Assembly (NCBI GenBank): GCA_013297885.1
Contig: JAAFIR010000012.1
Coordinates: 52,619-116,618, forward strand
Direction of reading: 5' to 3'
Source of the DNA: Leptospirales bacterium
Lineage (GTDB): Bacteria; Spirochaetota; Leptospiria; Leptospirales; Leptospiraceae
Length of the DNA stretch: 64,000 bases
The notes under the pieces are model-generated. The model was not told the DNA's origin, did not search any database, and was given only the letters and a program-made list of their open reading frames with translations. The position numbers were made by a program, and so were the translations under genes. Below, piece after piece: positions 21,801-31,700 of the stretch; the stretch's first letter is position 1; each line of letters begins with the position of its first letter.

Positions 21801-21997
21801 ATCGTAAACTTTCCATCTAAATCTGATTTAGCAGATTTACCAATTGAGCGAACAACAGCAGTTACACCGAACATTGGCTCTGCTGTATTTGCATCTAAAA
21901 CTTCTCCTGAAATTGTACCTGAGCCAGTTTTGGCTTGAGAGAAAATTGAAAGGGTACAAAATAGTAGAATAATACTTATAAGAATATTCTTTTTCAT
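18896..21997 (-). CDS. TonB-dependent outer-membrane receptor with N-terminal CarboxypepD_reg-like domain
   Basis: The Met at 21997 (MKKNILISIILLFCTLSIFSQA) gives a standard signal peptide; an upstream ATG at 22012 adds only MEIYS and has no ribosome binding site. The mature protein (about 1010 residues) starts with a carboxypeptidase-regulatory-like domain (GTISGEVLDANTAEPMFGVT), then a plug domain (ISAQAIAKTPDSNAGDVIRR, FVRGLGERYSNTIFNGVPLP), then a long beta-barrel ending in an aromatic C-terminal strand (FTFSATYNFN). It should import a substrate using TonB energy; no TonB/ExbBD is in the window. The downstream beta-helix lipoprotein is probably a surface partner. Confidence 0.92.
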   Translation of the reverse strand: MKKNILISIILLFCTLSIFSQAKTGSGTISGEVLDANTAEPMFGVTAVVRSIGKSAKSDLDGKFTISGVPDGEFDLELIMAGMTPQKRKVNVSGGKSPRVNVVLGQKKLDTVIVEGRALNDTESSLLKLQKKSATVSDGISAQAIAKTPDSNAGDVIRRVTGITLVGGKFVFVRGLGERYSNTIFNGVPLPSPEPDKRVVPLDLFPASLLKNIIVSKTFVPEDNGEFSGGIVKIETKDFPDQFFMKAGLSGGYNNNTTFQNFKTYSEGAISFPGGNIGKDQIGLDPGNRTKPDTVDAIPGIPFKEGGRFSVGYPEALVTLGSQEFNNQWTPRQTNAPLNRGFNFSVGNTFKVLGERKLGFIAAITYGNDFQFRQETDVFNLVQRVVPGAPNFQNRNTALKKFNDYRQNVYTESVNWGSIFNTSFEIANGQRIHWKNFFSVNNDKEVREYGGFTAKIPSEIYSTKLSYIQRNLLNTQIGGDHIIKIKDTNTKLDWTLSLAEANRNQPGMRDIVYSSQRKDDVAPLLPATDLANNRPSILTNTQSASQFFSETKDVNRYASLNYEIPFTQWQGLQSKFKMGGSALNRERGFEAEFFNFTPRTGTTNVDLAGNPTPPPFYPVPGEAVYNNFNRGPRGYFITESTRPTDSYNARQKLHSYYGQVDMPLMPKLRFVGGVRMENNFQSVRTFNPFDQLSVLTEPYNINTYFSEQEGAIAKPFTNEQLQRALQGRVIGIDSTYRRSNVINQNKDYLPAANFVYSPKDNQNIRMSYSETLSRPDFREMSPFEFTPILGGPPIKGNPNLKRTYIHNYDLRYEFYPSKDGEVFAVGLFYKNMSSPIEKVTEVDQQFRYTYTNAKSAFIQGLELEARKNLGFISEKANKFSLGLNAFFIKSQVTLNDWLFYQLGALGSTNTQQPTNLSRPLQGQSPYVYNVNLDYKFDDKGDHGITFLYNIFGPRIESVGGLGIPDTYERPVGMFDSVYRLKWKEKWEFKIAGRNLNDARVKVVQEDPWIGRDTTVYSYRLGPTFTFSATYNFN

Positions 21998-22096
21998 TGA
22001 ATAAATTTCCATAACTTAGAATTTGTATTAATCTATCTAATTTTTATGTTACAGATTAATTACAATAAAATAAAGACTTGTAAAATTTAGGAATAA

Positions 22097-24034
22097 ATGA
22101 TTTCAATAAATAGTTTAAAAACCATACTTCAAAAAGCTTTTACTTTAAAGTTTAAAATGCTTTTCGGATTTATTACTTTAAATTTGGTGTTATCTTTATT
22201 GTTAGGCTTTGCTTTATTTCAAGTTTCAAATAATATTTATTATAAATCTTTTCTAAATCATAAAAAGTCTTTGGGTGTTTCTGTTGCAAAATCTATAGAT
22301 GGAATAAAGTTTCAAACTTTTATAAATGAAAAGTCTTTTTTAGATTCTGAATTTAAAAGATATTTAGGATTTTTACGTTCCATCTCAAAAAATGAAGAGT
22401 TTATCACTTGGATTTATGCATTAAATTATGATGAAAAAAAAGATAAATTAGTTTATGCAATTGACGCTTCTCCATCAGGTGAAGATACAATTTGGATGGA
22501 AAATGAATATATAGGTGTTAAAATTTTTATAAACAGAAGTGGAGGAATTTCTATTTATTATGATTCAGTTGAATATGATGATGAATTAGAGATTAAATCT
22601 AAAGAAAAAAAGTTTTATTTTATTATAGATCAGAATAAAAAAGAAGTATTTCTGAATAACCAAAAAATTTTATCAATAATAGAAACTACACCTTTATCTG
22701 CAGAAACTAAAAATGGTAAAATTAATAAAAAAAATCTACTTCAAAATTTTGAATTGAATTATAGTAATTCTTCAAATGATTTAGAAAAAATTCCTTTCAA
22801 TTTAAATTTTTCAGAAAAAAGTGAAGATAGACCCATTTCTGTTCCTGGCTGGGAATTTGTAGAAACTGAAGAAATGAAAACTAGAATAAAAAACGCAATC
22901 AAAACTTGTACATTCCATTTACCTAATGAGCCAGAACAAGTTGCATATGGAACTTTTATAACTATGATCGCACCAATTAGTTTAAATGAAAATAAATGTA
23001 ATGGGGCAGTTTTATTTAGTATTTCAGTTTTAGATGTAAAAATTTTTAAAAGTAAAATGGCTATTACTGGTGTAACTTTAACAATTATAGCTTTTATTAT
23101 TACACTAATTATTACCTATATTTTATCTACATTTTTTACTGAACCAATTACAAAATTAGCAATTGCAGTTGAAGAAGTTTCTAAAGGAAATTTTGAGACT
23201 AAATTAAATATTGAATCAAAAGACGAATTTGGATATATTTCAGAAAAATTTAATGAAATGGTTTTGAATTTAAAAAAAGCAAATAAAGATAAAGAATCTT
23301 TTACAGCAATTAAACACGAACTAGACGTTGCAAAAAAAATACAAAATTCTATTTTACCAAAAAAAATTCCTACTTTGGAAAATTTAGATATTGCAGTAAA
23401 TTATTTTCCAATGACTCAGGTTGGAGGTGACTTTTATGACTTTCATGTTATTGATAAATATAAAATTGGAATTTTTATTGCCGATGTTTCTGGTCATGGT
23501 GTTCCAGCTGCAATTATCGCTTCTATGCTAAAAGTTGCTTTTAGTATTCAAGCTGCATTTGCTGAAGATCCAGTAAGAGTGTTAAGTCGAATTAATAAAA
23601 GTTTGTTAGGAAATGTTGGTCAAAATTTTGTTAGTGCAAGTTATGTTTTTATTGACTTAAAAGAAAATATTATGAAAGTAGCCAGAGCAGGGCATCCAAC
23701 TGCTTTTCACTATTCTACTCAATCAATGAATTTGAATGAATTTAATTCAAAAGGAAAAATTATTGGATTATTTCCTGATACAAATTCAGAAGTTATTGAA
23801 GTATCCATCTCAAAAGGAGATAGAATAGTATTATATACTGATGGAGTTATTGAAGCAAGAAATAATCGTAATGAGATGTTTGGTGAAGAATTGTTTAAAG
23901 GTTATATAAAAAAACATCTTCAATTAAAAGCTAATGATTTGGCAAAATTAATCATGAGTGATGTAAAAAGTTGGGTTGGAAATCATATTAATAAAACTGA
24001 TGATATTACAATACTCGTATTAGATATAAAATGA
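22097..24034 (+). CDS. Membrane-bound SpoIIE/PP2C-type serine phosphatase with HAMP domain
   Basis: The 645-residue protein has a membrane helix at about residues 20-42, an extracytoplasmic sensor region (45-315), a second helix (about 318-343), a HAMP domain (TEPITKLAIAVEEVSKGNFE, 345-398) and a SpoIIE-type PP2C domain. The metal-site motifs are intact: GGDFYDF, DVSGHGVPAA, LYTDGVIEARN and DDITILVLD. Such proteins dephosphorylate anti-sigma-factor antagonists or related STAS proteins. AGGA stands five bases before the ATG. Its stop overlaps the next gene by ATGA, so the two phosphatase-like proteins are co-translated. Confidence 0.9.
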   Translation: MISINSLKTILQKAFTLKFKMLFGFITLNLVLSLLLGFALFQVSNNIYYKSFLNHKKSLGVSVAKSIDGIKFQTFINEKSFLDSEFKRYLGFLRSISKNEEFITWIYALNYDEKKDKLVYAIDASPSGEDTIWMENEYIGVKIFINRSGGISIYYDSVEYDDELEIKSKEKKFYFIIDQNKKEVFLNNQKILSIIETTPLSAETKNGKINKKNLLQNFELNYSNSSNDLEKIPFNLNFSEKSEDRPISVPGWEFVETEEMKTRIKNAIKTCTFHLPNEPEQVAYGTFITMIAPISLNENKCNGAVLFSISVLDVKIFKSKMAITGVTLTIIAFIITLIITYILSTFFTEPITKLAIAVEEVSKGNFETKLNIESKDEFGYISEKFNEMVLNLKKANKDKESFTAIKHELDVAKKIQNSILPKKIPTLENLDIAVNYFPMTQVGGDFYDFHVIDKYKIGIFIADVSGHGVPAAIIASMLKVAFSIQAAFAEDPVRVLSRINKSLLGNVGQNFVSASYVFIDLKENIMKVARAGHPTAFHYSTQSMNLNEFNSKGKIIGLFPDTNSEVIEVSISKGDRIVLYTDGVIEARNNRNEMFGEELFKGYIKKHLQLKANDLAKLIMSDVKSWVGNHINKTDDITILVLDIK

Positions 24035-26508
24035 AATTTCTACTTTTAATAATGTGTTTTTCTATTTCAATCTTTGCAGAAAATTTCAGAATCTCTTTAA
24101 AAAAAGATTGTGAAAAAAAATCTTGTCAACCAAGAACTTGGTTTTTAAAAGATGATTTTAAAGAAGAATATTTTTATTCCTTCAGTGAAGTAAAATCTAC
24201 AACTGAGTTTCCTATTTGGGCAAATAAATTTTTTTCTAATAAGGGAAATCTTCATGAATATAGTTTTATTACTTATTTTGATTTAGAAGAAAATAAAAAA
24301 TTATCTCGTCAAACTGGAATTCGATTTGGTGAAATTGGTGAAGTATTTGAAGTTTATTTAAATGGTATATTGATTGTAAAACAAGGAATAGTTGAAAATA
24401 ATAAAATCAAATTAAGAAGAACAGTGCGTGGACAAGTATTTGAATTTGATAGAGATATTTTAAAACCTGAAAAAAACCAGCTTTTAGTTAGGATTTGGGG
24501 AGATCCCAAATTTGACCATACTGGATTTTATTTAACAAATGGTTATGATATAGGCTTTTATGAAGAGCTTCAATATGAAGAACAAGATAGAATTAGTTTG
24601 ATCTTAATTGGATTTTACACTTTAGTTGGTGTATATCATTTATTTTTATTTTTAAAAAGAAAAAAAGAAAAGGCAAATCTATATTATGCTTTATTCACAA
24701 TTGGGCTTGGAATTTATTTATATACAAGATCTAATGTTGTATTTGAACATTCTTGGGATTCTGGGATTATTCAAAAAATAGAATTAAGTCTTTTATATTC
24801 TGTGGTTGCTACCTTATTCATTTTGGTTGAAGAACTATTTTTTCAAAAAATAAGAAAAGTAACTCTTTATATAATGGGAGTTTGTAATGTACTCTCCATT
24901 TTAACAATTTTTGTTCCACTTTATTTTGCAGAGTTCATTCTTAGATTTTGGCAAATTATTTTTTTAACAATTGGTTTATCAGTAATAGTAAATATTTTGT
25001 ATTTAGGAATAAAAAATAAAATTCATAATGCAAAAAGATTATCTTTTGGATTAGTTATTGTTATTATAAGTGCTGTTTTTGATGTCATCGATTCTTTATT
25101 TCTAAATTCAGGATTTGCATTAACAAAATATAGTTTCTTTATTTTTGTTTTTGGATTTGCAACTATACTTGCAAATAAATTTATTTCAATACATAATGAA
25201 ATTGAATATCTAAATGAAAATTTGGAAAAAAAAGTTACTGAAAGAACAAAAGAACTAACAAATAGTTTAGAAATTGTAAACAATTTAAAAAAACAACAAG
25301 ATGGTGATTATTATTTAACTTCTTTATTAATCAATCCACTTGGAAAAAATAAATCTGACAAAAAAAACATTACTGTATGTTTTTTAACAGAACAAAAAAA
25401 GAAATTCCACTTTAAAGGGATAGATGCTGAAATTGGTGGAGATCTTAATAGAACTGATTCCATAAAATTGAAAAATAAAAGATTCACTGTTTTTTTTAAT
25501 GCTGATGCGATGGGAAAATCAATACAAGGTGCTGGTGGAGCAATTGTAATGGGAGCAGTGTTTGATTCAATTATCGAAAGAACAAAATTAAATTTTGTCA
25601 ACCAAGAAGTTTATCCTGAACGATGGTTAAAAAATTCATTTATAGAATTACATAAAGTATTTGAAAGTTTTGATTGTTCAATGTTAATTTCATTAGGTAT
25701 TGGACTAGTAGATGAAGAAAACGGATTTATGTATTATATTGTTGCTGAACATCCTTTTCCTGTTTTGTACAGAGATGGTAAAGCAAGTTTTATTAATGTA
25801 AAAAATTTATACAGGAAATTGGGAATGCCAATTCATGATACTGTTCAAATCGAAGTTGAAACTTTTCAAATAAAACAAGGTGATGTTATTTTATTTGGTT
25901 CAGATGGTAAAGATGATATAATGATTTCTGGTGAACTAAATATAGATGAAAATTTGTTTTTAAAATTTGTTGAAACTGGTAGAGGAAGCATAGATAATAT
26001 TTATAATGAAATTATAAATTCAAGTGCATTAACAGATGATTTCTCTTTGTTAAGTGTTTACATAAATAATGAATTACTCCAATTGGATAATTATGATCTC
26101 AATCAGATAATTGAAATGAAAAAACCTCTTCTAGATAGAAAAATTATGAGCAAAGAAAAATTAAATCTTTTTGAAATTAAAAATCTTTTACTTTTTTATG
26201 CACTAGATAAAAAACTTTCTGAATTTGAAAAAATTGCTTTAGCTTATTTAGATAAATTACCTTCAGATATTTTTATTTTAGAACTCCTTACTATCTTATA
26301 TTTTGAGAAAAAAGAATTTTTGAAAGCTAGTGAAGTTGCTGATAGACTTTTAATAAGAGGAAAAAATACTTTTAGAACAATAAATATTTTAATTCAGTCT
26401 CAATTACTTTTAAATAATTCAACAAAAGGTAGAATTCTGTTTCAAAAATTTCTTCCAGAATTTCCTAAAATGGAATCTTTAAAAAAAAATTATCCAGAAT
26501 TGAACTGA
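24031..26508 (+). CDS. 7TM sensor with divergent SpoIIE-like phosphatase domain and TPR-like tail
   Basis: The 825-residue protein has a signal peptide, an extracytoplasmic beta domain (20-180) like the sugar-binding-fold module of 7TMR-DISM receptors, seven membrane helices (about 187-380), a coiled coil (385-425), a SpoIIE-like domain (about 445-680) and a helical TPR-like tail. The phosphatase domain is atypical: GGD at 469-471 is present, but the normal DVSGHG is replaced by NADAMGKSIQGAGGA (490 onward) and LYTDG by LFGSDGKDD. The same variant occurs in the protein at 56912-60103. It may be an altered phosphatase or a non-catalytic signalling domain. It is followed about 100 bp later by an LPGWG membrane protein, as is its paralogue. 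Confidence 0.82.
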   Translation: MKFLLLIMCFSISIFAENFRISLKKDCEKKSCQPRTWFLKDDFKEEYFYSFSEVKSTTEFPIWANKFFSNKGNLHEYSFITYFDLEENKKLSRQTGIRFGEIGEVFEVYLNGILIVKQGIVENNKIKLRRTVRGQVFEFDRDILKPEKNQLLVRIWGDPKFDHTGFYLTNGYDIGFYEELQYEEQDRISLILIGFYTLVGVYHLFLFLKRKKEKANLYYALFTIGLGIYLYTRSNVVFEHSWDSGIIQKIELSLLYSVVATLFILVEELFFQKIRKVTLYIMGVCNVLSILTIFVPLYFAEFILRFWQIIFLTIGLSVIVNILYLGIKNKIHNAKRLSFGLVIVIISAVFDVIDSLFLNSGFALTKYSFFIFVFGFATILANKFISIHNEIEYLNENLEKKVTERTKELTNSLEIVNNLKKQQDGDYYLTSLLINPLGKNKSDKKNITVCFLTEQKKKFHFKGIDAEIGGDLNRTDSIKLKNKRFTVFFNADAMGKSIQGAGGAIVMGAVFDSIIERTKLNFVNQEVYPERWLKNSFIELHKVFESFDCSMLISLGIGLVDEENGFMYYIVAEHPFPVLYRDGKASFINVKNLYRKLGMPIHDTVQIEVETFQIKQGDVILFGSDGKDDIMISGELNIDENLFLKFVETGRGSIDNIYNEIINSSALTDDFSLLSVYINNELLQLDNYDLNQIIEMKKPLLDRKIMSKEKLNLFEIKNLLLFYALDKKLSEFEKIALAYLDKLPSDIFILELLTILYFEKKEFLKASEVADRLLIRGKNTFRTINILIQSQLLLNNSTKGRILFQKFLPEFPKMESLKKNYPELN

Positions 26509-26559
26509 TTTTTATATCGAATATCGACTTTTTATCAATTGAAAAACTACTTTACAAAA

Positions 26560-26587
26560 TTGGAAATAAATTTACTACTAGTATAAA
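26560..26587 (+). promoter_or_regulatory. Candidate sigma70-type promoter before the LPGWG protein gene
   Basis: TTGGAA and TATAAA are separated by 16 bases, 25 bases before the ATG at 26613. The sequence is AT-rich, so chance matches are expected; the spacing is the main support. Confidence 0.35.
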
Positions 26588-26612
26588 AACCTAATTATAA
26601 TAGAGAAAAAAA

Positions 26613-27557
26613 ATGGGTATTATATTTCAAATAGGGTTCATATTCATTTTAGCCTTTAGTTTAAGTTTATTTTCTGATACAATTTTATTAAAAAATGGAA
26701 CTTTTGTTCGTGGTAAAACAACTTTAAAAGAAGATCAAGTTGTTGTGGAAACATTTGACGGAAAATTTAAAAATATTCCAAAAAAAGAAATTTTAAAAAT
26801 CGATTTAAGAAATATTTCTGAAAAAGAAATCAAAGAACTCAGAGAGCAGGAAGAAAAACTAGAAATTGCTAGAAGAGATAGAATTAAAAAAGCCAACGAA
26901 GAAATTCAAAGAAGAATCGACAATATCAAATCTCAAATGAAAAGGGCAAATGAAGAACAAAACCAAGCTTTACTTCAAGAATTAGAAAATTTAAAAAAGC
27001 AAATGCAAGAAGTGGATGAAGATAATTCAGTTACTCATTTTGGTCCATTATTCAGATCTTCTGTTTTACCAGGATGGGGAAATATTTTTGTTGGTAATGC
27101 TAAGAAAAAAAATATAGTGAAATATTTTGGTTTTGGTTATTTAGGTCTCAGTTTGGCTCTACTGTTAAATTCTGGACAAAAGTATTTAGATCAGTTGGAT
27201 AGAAAAAATAATTACGAAAATAAAGTTCAGGAATATACATTTTTTAATGCTCTTTTAAACAGCACAAGTATCCCCAATCAAAATTTAGTTTATGGATTTT
27301 ATTTTTTAAGTGAGAAAAATTATTCTGAGTACAAAACTGAAAATATAAATTATAACCAATCGATTCAAGCACTTGGATTTGTTTATTTAGTTCAACTAAC
27401 TCATGCATATTATCTTGGTTATTCTAGTTATAGAGAATACTTAACTTATCTTGATGAAAAAAAAATTCAGTTTAGTTTTAATTTGAAACAAGAAAAAAGT
27501 TCTTTTGATTTATCAAAGGGTCAATCTTTGGAGTTAAAAATTGAATATAGATTTTAA
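26613..27557 (+). CDS. Exported/membrane protein with LPGWG motif (DUF5683-like), paralogue of 56045-56812
   Basis: The 314-residue protein has an N-terminal signal segment, then a small beta domain (TILLKNGTFVRGKTTLKEDQ ... IPKKEILKIDL) of the 'KNG..G' type often seen in exported spirochaete proteins. A charged coiled coil (about residues 68-145) follows, then SVLPGWGNIFVGNAKKKN and two or three membrane segments. The LPGWG sequence resembles DUF5683/TM2-like proteins. It shares this whole plan, apart from the coiled coil, with the 255-residue protein at 56045-56812, and both follow a divergent SpoIIE-like sensor gene. The function is unknown. Confidence 0.7.
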   Translation: MGIIFQIGFIFILAFSLSLFSDTILLKNGTFVRGKTTLKEDQVVVETFDGKFKNIPKKEILKIDLRNISEKEIKELREQEEKLEIARRDRIKKANEEIQRRIDNIKSQMKRANEEQNQALLQELENLKKQMQEVDEDNSVTHFGPLFRSSVLPGWGNIFVGNAKKKNIVKYFGFGYLGLSLALLLNSGQKYLDQLDRKNNYENKVQEYTFFNALLNSTSIPNQNLVYGFYFLSEKNYSEYKTENINYNQSIQALGFVYLVQLTHAYYLGYSSYREYLTYLDEKKIQFSFNLKQEKSSFDLSKGQSLELKIEYRF

Positions 27558-28791
27558 AAAAATTCTAGTTTTGATTTTATTCTTTTCATGTGCAAAACTA
27601 GATACAAAAAAAAGTCTTGATCCAGCAAGTCCGCTTGGTTTTTTAATTCAAAGAGATCTATGTGGAATAGTAAATATTTGTCCTCCAGAATTTTTTAGAT
27701 CTAGAGAACTAAATAGTTTTGTAATCACAAATCCACCTTCTATTGGAATTTTTAAAAATGATATAGTAAATTTTTTGAGTCCATTTCGAACTGATTTTAA
27801 AAAACTAAAATCCAGATTTTCCTACAGAGGAAATTTTGTTCAAATAAATGGGAATAGGCAAGAATCAGGAATTACTGAAAATAATTTTACAGAAATTGTA
27901 AATTATTCAGTTGTATCATTTGATAAAAAAGAATCAATTTATAAAATTAGATCCAATAGAGCTCCAATAAATGCTAAATCAATTGAAGCTTACCGCTTTA
28001 TAGAACCAAATGTTTCAGGTTTTGTATTAGGAAGTCAAATTTCAGTTTATGTTCCATTCGGTACAAATTTATCTGCCCTAGTTGCTGAAATTTTTACAAC
28101 TGGAGATTCTTTAAATATAAATTCTATTGTTCAAGAAAATGGTGTCACTCCAAATAATTTTTCAACTCCCAAAACATATACTGTGGTTGCTTTTGATGGA
28201 AGTACTCAAGATTACACTACAACAGTTTTTACAAGTTCTACTACCTCAAAGGAACTTAAAGCATTTCGAATTGATTCGATAAATGCAATAGGAACAATCA
28301 CAGATTCTGAAGTAAATATTACTGTTCCAGTTGGGACAAATTTGAACAATCTCACTCCAAGTTTTAGCCATGACGGAAATAGAGTTTTAGTTGGAAGTGC
28401 AGAACAAACAACTGGCATAAGCTCACAAAATTTTTCTAATCCTGTTTTATATTCTATAATTGCGCAAAATGGTTCAGCAAGAAATTATACTGTGAGAGTA
28501 AATATTGCAAATTCTTCTGCGAATGAAATTACATCTTTTGTATTTCTCACTCCTACTGCTAATGGTGTTATCAACCAAACCAATTCTACTGTAATAATCA
28601 CAGTTCCAGCTAATACAAACAGAAGAAATTTAGTTGCAAGTTTTACAACAACTGGTATAAATGTGAATGTAAATGGAACAGAACAAACAACAGGTGTAAC
28701 TAGTGTAAATTTTTTAGCACCAGTAATTTATTCTGTAGTGGCAAGTGATGGAAAAATTAGAAATTATACTGTAACTGTGAATTCATTATGA
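27541..28791 (+). CDS. Lipoprotein with four DUF5018-like Ig-fold repeats
   Basis: The start is a TTG at 27541, supported by GGAG about seven bases upstream inside the preceding gene and by the resulting lipoprotein signal peptide (LILFFSC, Cys17). After a Cys-containing linker (RDLCGIVNICPP) come four repeats of about 85-90 residues (starting near residues 55, 143, 235 and 325), each ending in a YTV-x-A-x-DG-x-x-x-x-YTV pattern, for example YSVVASDGKIRNYTVTVNS. These resemble DUF5018/cadherin-like beta sandwiches. It has the same N-terminal plan as the next two genes but lacks their NHL, LamG and C-terminal modules. Surface adhesion is a guess. Confidence 0.75.
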   Translation: MNIDFKKILVLILFFSCAKLDTKKSLDPASPLGFLIQRDLCGIVNICPPEFFRSRELNSFVITNPPSIGIFKNDIVNFLSPFRTDFKKLKSRFSYRGNFVQINGNRQESGITENNFTEIVNYSVVSFDKKESIYKIRSNRAPINAKSIEAYRFIEPNVSGFVLGSQISVYVPFGTNLSALVAEIFTTGDSLNINSIVQENGVTPNNFSTPKTYTVVAFDGSTQDYTTTVFTSSTTSKELKAFRIDSINAIGTITDSEVNITVPVGTNLNNLTPSFSHDGNRVLVGSAEQTTGISSQNFSNPVLYSIIAQNGSARNYTVRVNIANSSANEITSFVFLTPTANGVINQTNSTVIITVPANTNRRNLVASFTTTGINVNVNGTEQTTGVTSVNFLAPVIYSVVASDGKIRNYTVTVNSL

Positions 28792-31700
28792 AAAAAACTA
28801 TTTGTTTGTTCTTCCTAATTCTCTCAAACTGTATCGGACTAGATGAAAAAAAATTATTTGATCCATCTTCAGGTTTTGGTTTAGTCATTCAAAGTAATCT
28901 TTGTGCTTATCTAAAAATCTGTCCGCCGAGAAAACCTATAAGTGAAACTTCTCGTGAACTAACTAGTTTTTTATTTTCAGTTCCACCGGTTTTTGGTCTT
29001 ATTTCCGATTCCAAAGTTTCAGTAGTAGTTCCTTTTTTTACAAACCGCACCAGACTCAAAGCTGGATTTACTCATAATGGATCTCGTGTGGATATAAATG
29101 GAGTTACTCAAGAAACAGGTATTACAGAAAATAATTTTACAGGAATTCAAAAATACAGAATTACAGCAAGAGATGGTAATTCTAAAATTTATGATGTGGA
29201 AGTAAAAAATGCTTCATCCAACTCAAAAGAATTAATGAGCTTTGGATTTGTAAATCCAGAAGTCACAGGATTCATAACTGGAAATATCAATTCATCAAAT
29301 GCAATTAAAATTACAGTGGGTGTTCCTTTTGGAACAAATGTTTCCAATTTAGTAGCCAGATTTACAATCACAGGTAATTCAATAAACATTGCTGGAGCTT
29401 CTCAAACTTCTGGAGTAACAGGAAATAATTTTTCTTCACCTGTGACTTACACAGTTGTTGCAGCAGATGGAACAACTAAAACATATGAAGTCACTGTTGT
29501 TGTTGGTGGAACAGATTCAAAAGATATTTTATCATTTGGATTTTTGTCTCTTGGAGTAACAGGAACAATAACTGGAACAAATATAAATTTAACATTACCT
29601 GCTGGAATTTCTGCATTTAACCAAATTCCTTTTTTTACAACAAATGGTAAAACAGTAAAAGTATCAGGAAATGTTCAAATTTCAAATTCAACAGCAATTG
29701 ATTTTTCTTCTGCTGTGATATATACAGTAGAAGCAAATGATGGTAGCACTAAAAATTATACTGTAAATGTTTCTTTATCCACTGGCTCTGATAAAGAAAT
29801 GATTAGCTTTAGCATTCCATCAGCTGGAGCAAGTTCCACCATCTCCACTTCAGCTAGTTCTGGAACAATTAATTTAAGAGTTTCTCCTGACTCAGATTTA
29901 ACAAATACAGTAGCATCATTTCAAATCACAGGTGTAAATGTTTACATAAATGAAAGAGAACAATTGTCGGGTCAAACATTTAATAATTTTTCAAACCCAC
30001 CTACTTACACAATAATTGCACAAGATGGAAGTAGAAAAAATTTTATAGTAGTGATTTCAGAAACCTTAACCATCACAATTTCAGGACTAACAGCAAATGG
30101 TTTAAGTTTGTTTAATGGAGTTACAACAACAAGTATTCAAGCAGGACAAACTTCTGTTTCAATGGGACTTGATTCTTCAAATGGAAACCGAGTAAGTATT
30201 ACAGCTCAACCTACAGGACAGGTTTGTGCGTTTTCGGGAAATAGTGCAGGAATTCTTTCTGAAGCAAATCCATCCTCTTTAGTTATCAATTGTATAAACG
30301 GATTTTTATATGCAGGAAAAATTTTGCCTTATGATCCTGCTACAAGACAACCAATGGACACAACTGTAAACAATTTGTTTCCAATTGCAGGAGTAGGTAG
30401 TGCTGGTTCAGCTGACAATACTAATGGTCTTTCTGCATTGTTTAATAATCCGATAGATATTGAGTTGCTTGGAAATTTTGCATATGTGACTGATTTAGGA
30501 AGTCACACAATTCGAAGAATAGAATTAACCTCACCTTTCTCAGTCACTACAATTGCTGGTCAGGCTGGATCATCAGGAACAGCAGACGGAATTGGATTAG
30601 CTGCAAGATTTAATAACCCTCATGGAATCACAACTGATGGAGCAAATTTATTCATTACTGATTTTTCAAATCATTCTATTCGTAAATTAGATTTAAGTAA
30701 CAACGAAGTTACCACTATTGCAGGAACAAATGGTGTTTCTGGATTTGCTGATGGAATTGGGGCTGCAGCAAGATTTACTCAACCTTCTTATTCAACCTAT
30801 CATGATGGGAATTTGTATATAACAGATACAAATCAAACTGTTGCAGGTGCTGGTAAAATTAGAAAACTATCTTTAGCAACTAGAACTGTAACAACTCTTG
30901 CAACTGGTCTTTCTGATCCAAGAGGAATTACAAATGATGGAACAAATATTTATTTTGCGGATACATTAAACCATGTAATCAAAAGTATCTCTATTGCAAC
31001 AGGAGTTATCACTTCAATTGCTGGTTCAGGAACTCCCGCAAGTTATGATGCAATTAGAACTACAGCCCATTTACAACAACCTTATGGACTAGATATCGAA
31101 GGAAATAATTTATATTTTTTAGAAGTGATAACTCGTAAATTTAGAAAAATTAATTTAACAACCAATCGTGTAGAAACTTTTTTTGTGGGTTTACAAGGTA
31201 ACACTGGTGGAGATACATTTGCTGGTACTATGTGCAACAATACAGTAGATGTTAGTGATTGCCCAACAAATTTTACAGTTAGAGGAAATTCAATTTTTCT
31301 AGCAGACAGATTTAGTCACAGAATTTTTGAATTAAAACCTGCAAATAATTATAGATACTACCCTCTTGCCGGAAATGCAAATGAAGCAACTAACACAGGG
31401 TTTAATGGAACGCTACAAGGTATTCCAGCTCCTACACCTGCTAGAAATCATAACGGAGTTGCTGGTGGAGCACTCAGATTTGATGGAACAACTAATTTTG
31501 TTCAAGCAAGTGACTCTGGACTTCCCACTGCAAATTTTCCAAGAACAATGTGTGCATGGATTCATTCTGAGGATTTGCCTGCTAGTAATCAGTATTCTGT
31601 TATTGCATCTTATGGCTCAGCCGGAAACAATTCTCTTTTAAGTTTATTTAATGATGGAGGAACACAAAATTTAAGTTTTGGTTCTTTGATTGGTGGATCA

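Noticed and set aside
21288..21938. 216-codon plus-strand ORF opposite the TonB receptor gene
   Set aside because: It is the antisense of a strong coding sequence with clear family motifs; its translation has no recognisable features.
26613..28791. Frameshift joining the LPGWG gene and the first DUF5018-repeat gene
   Set aside because: The 17-bp overlap is explained by a TTG start with its own GGAG and a complete lipoprotein signal peptide.
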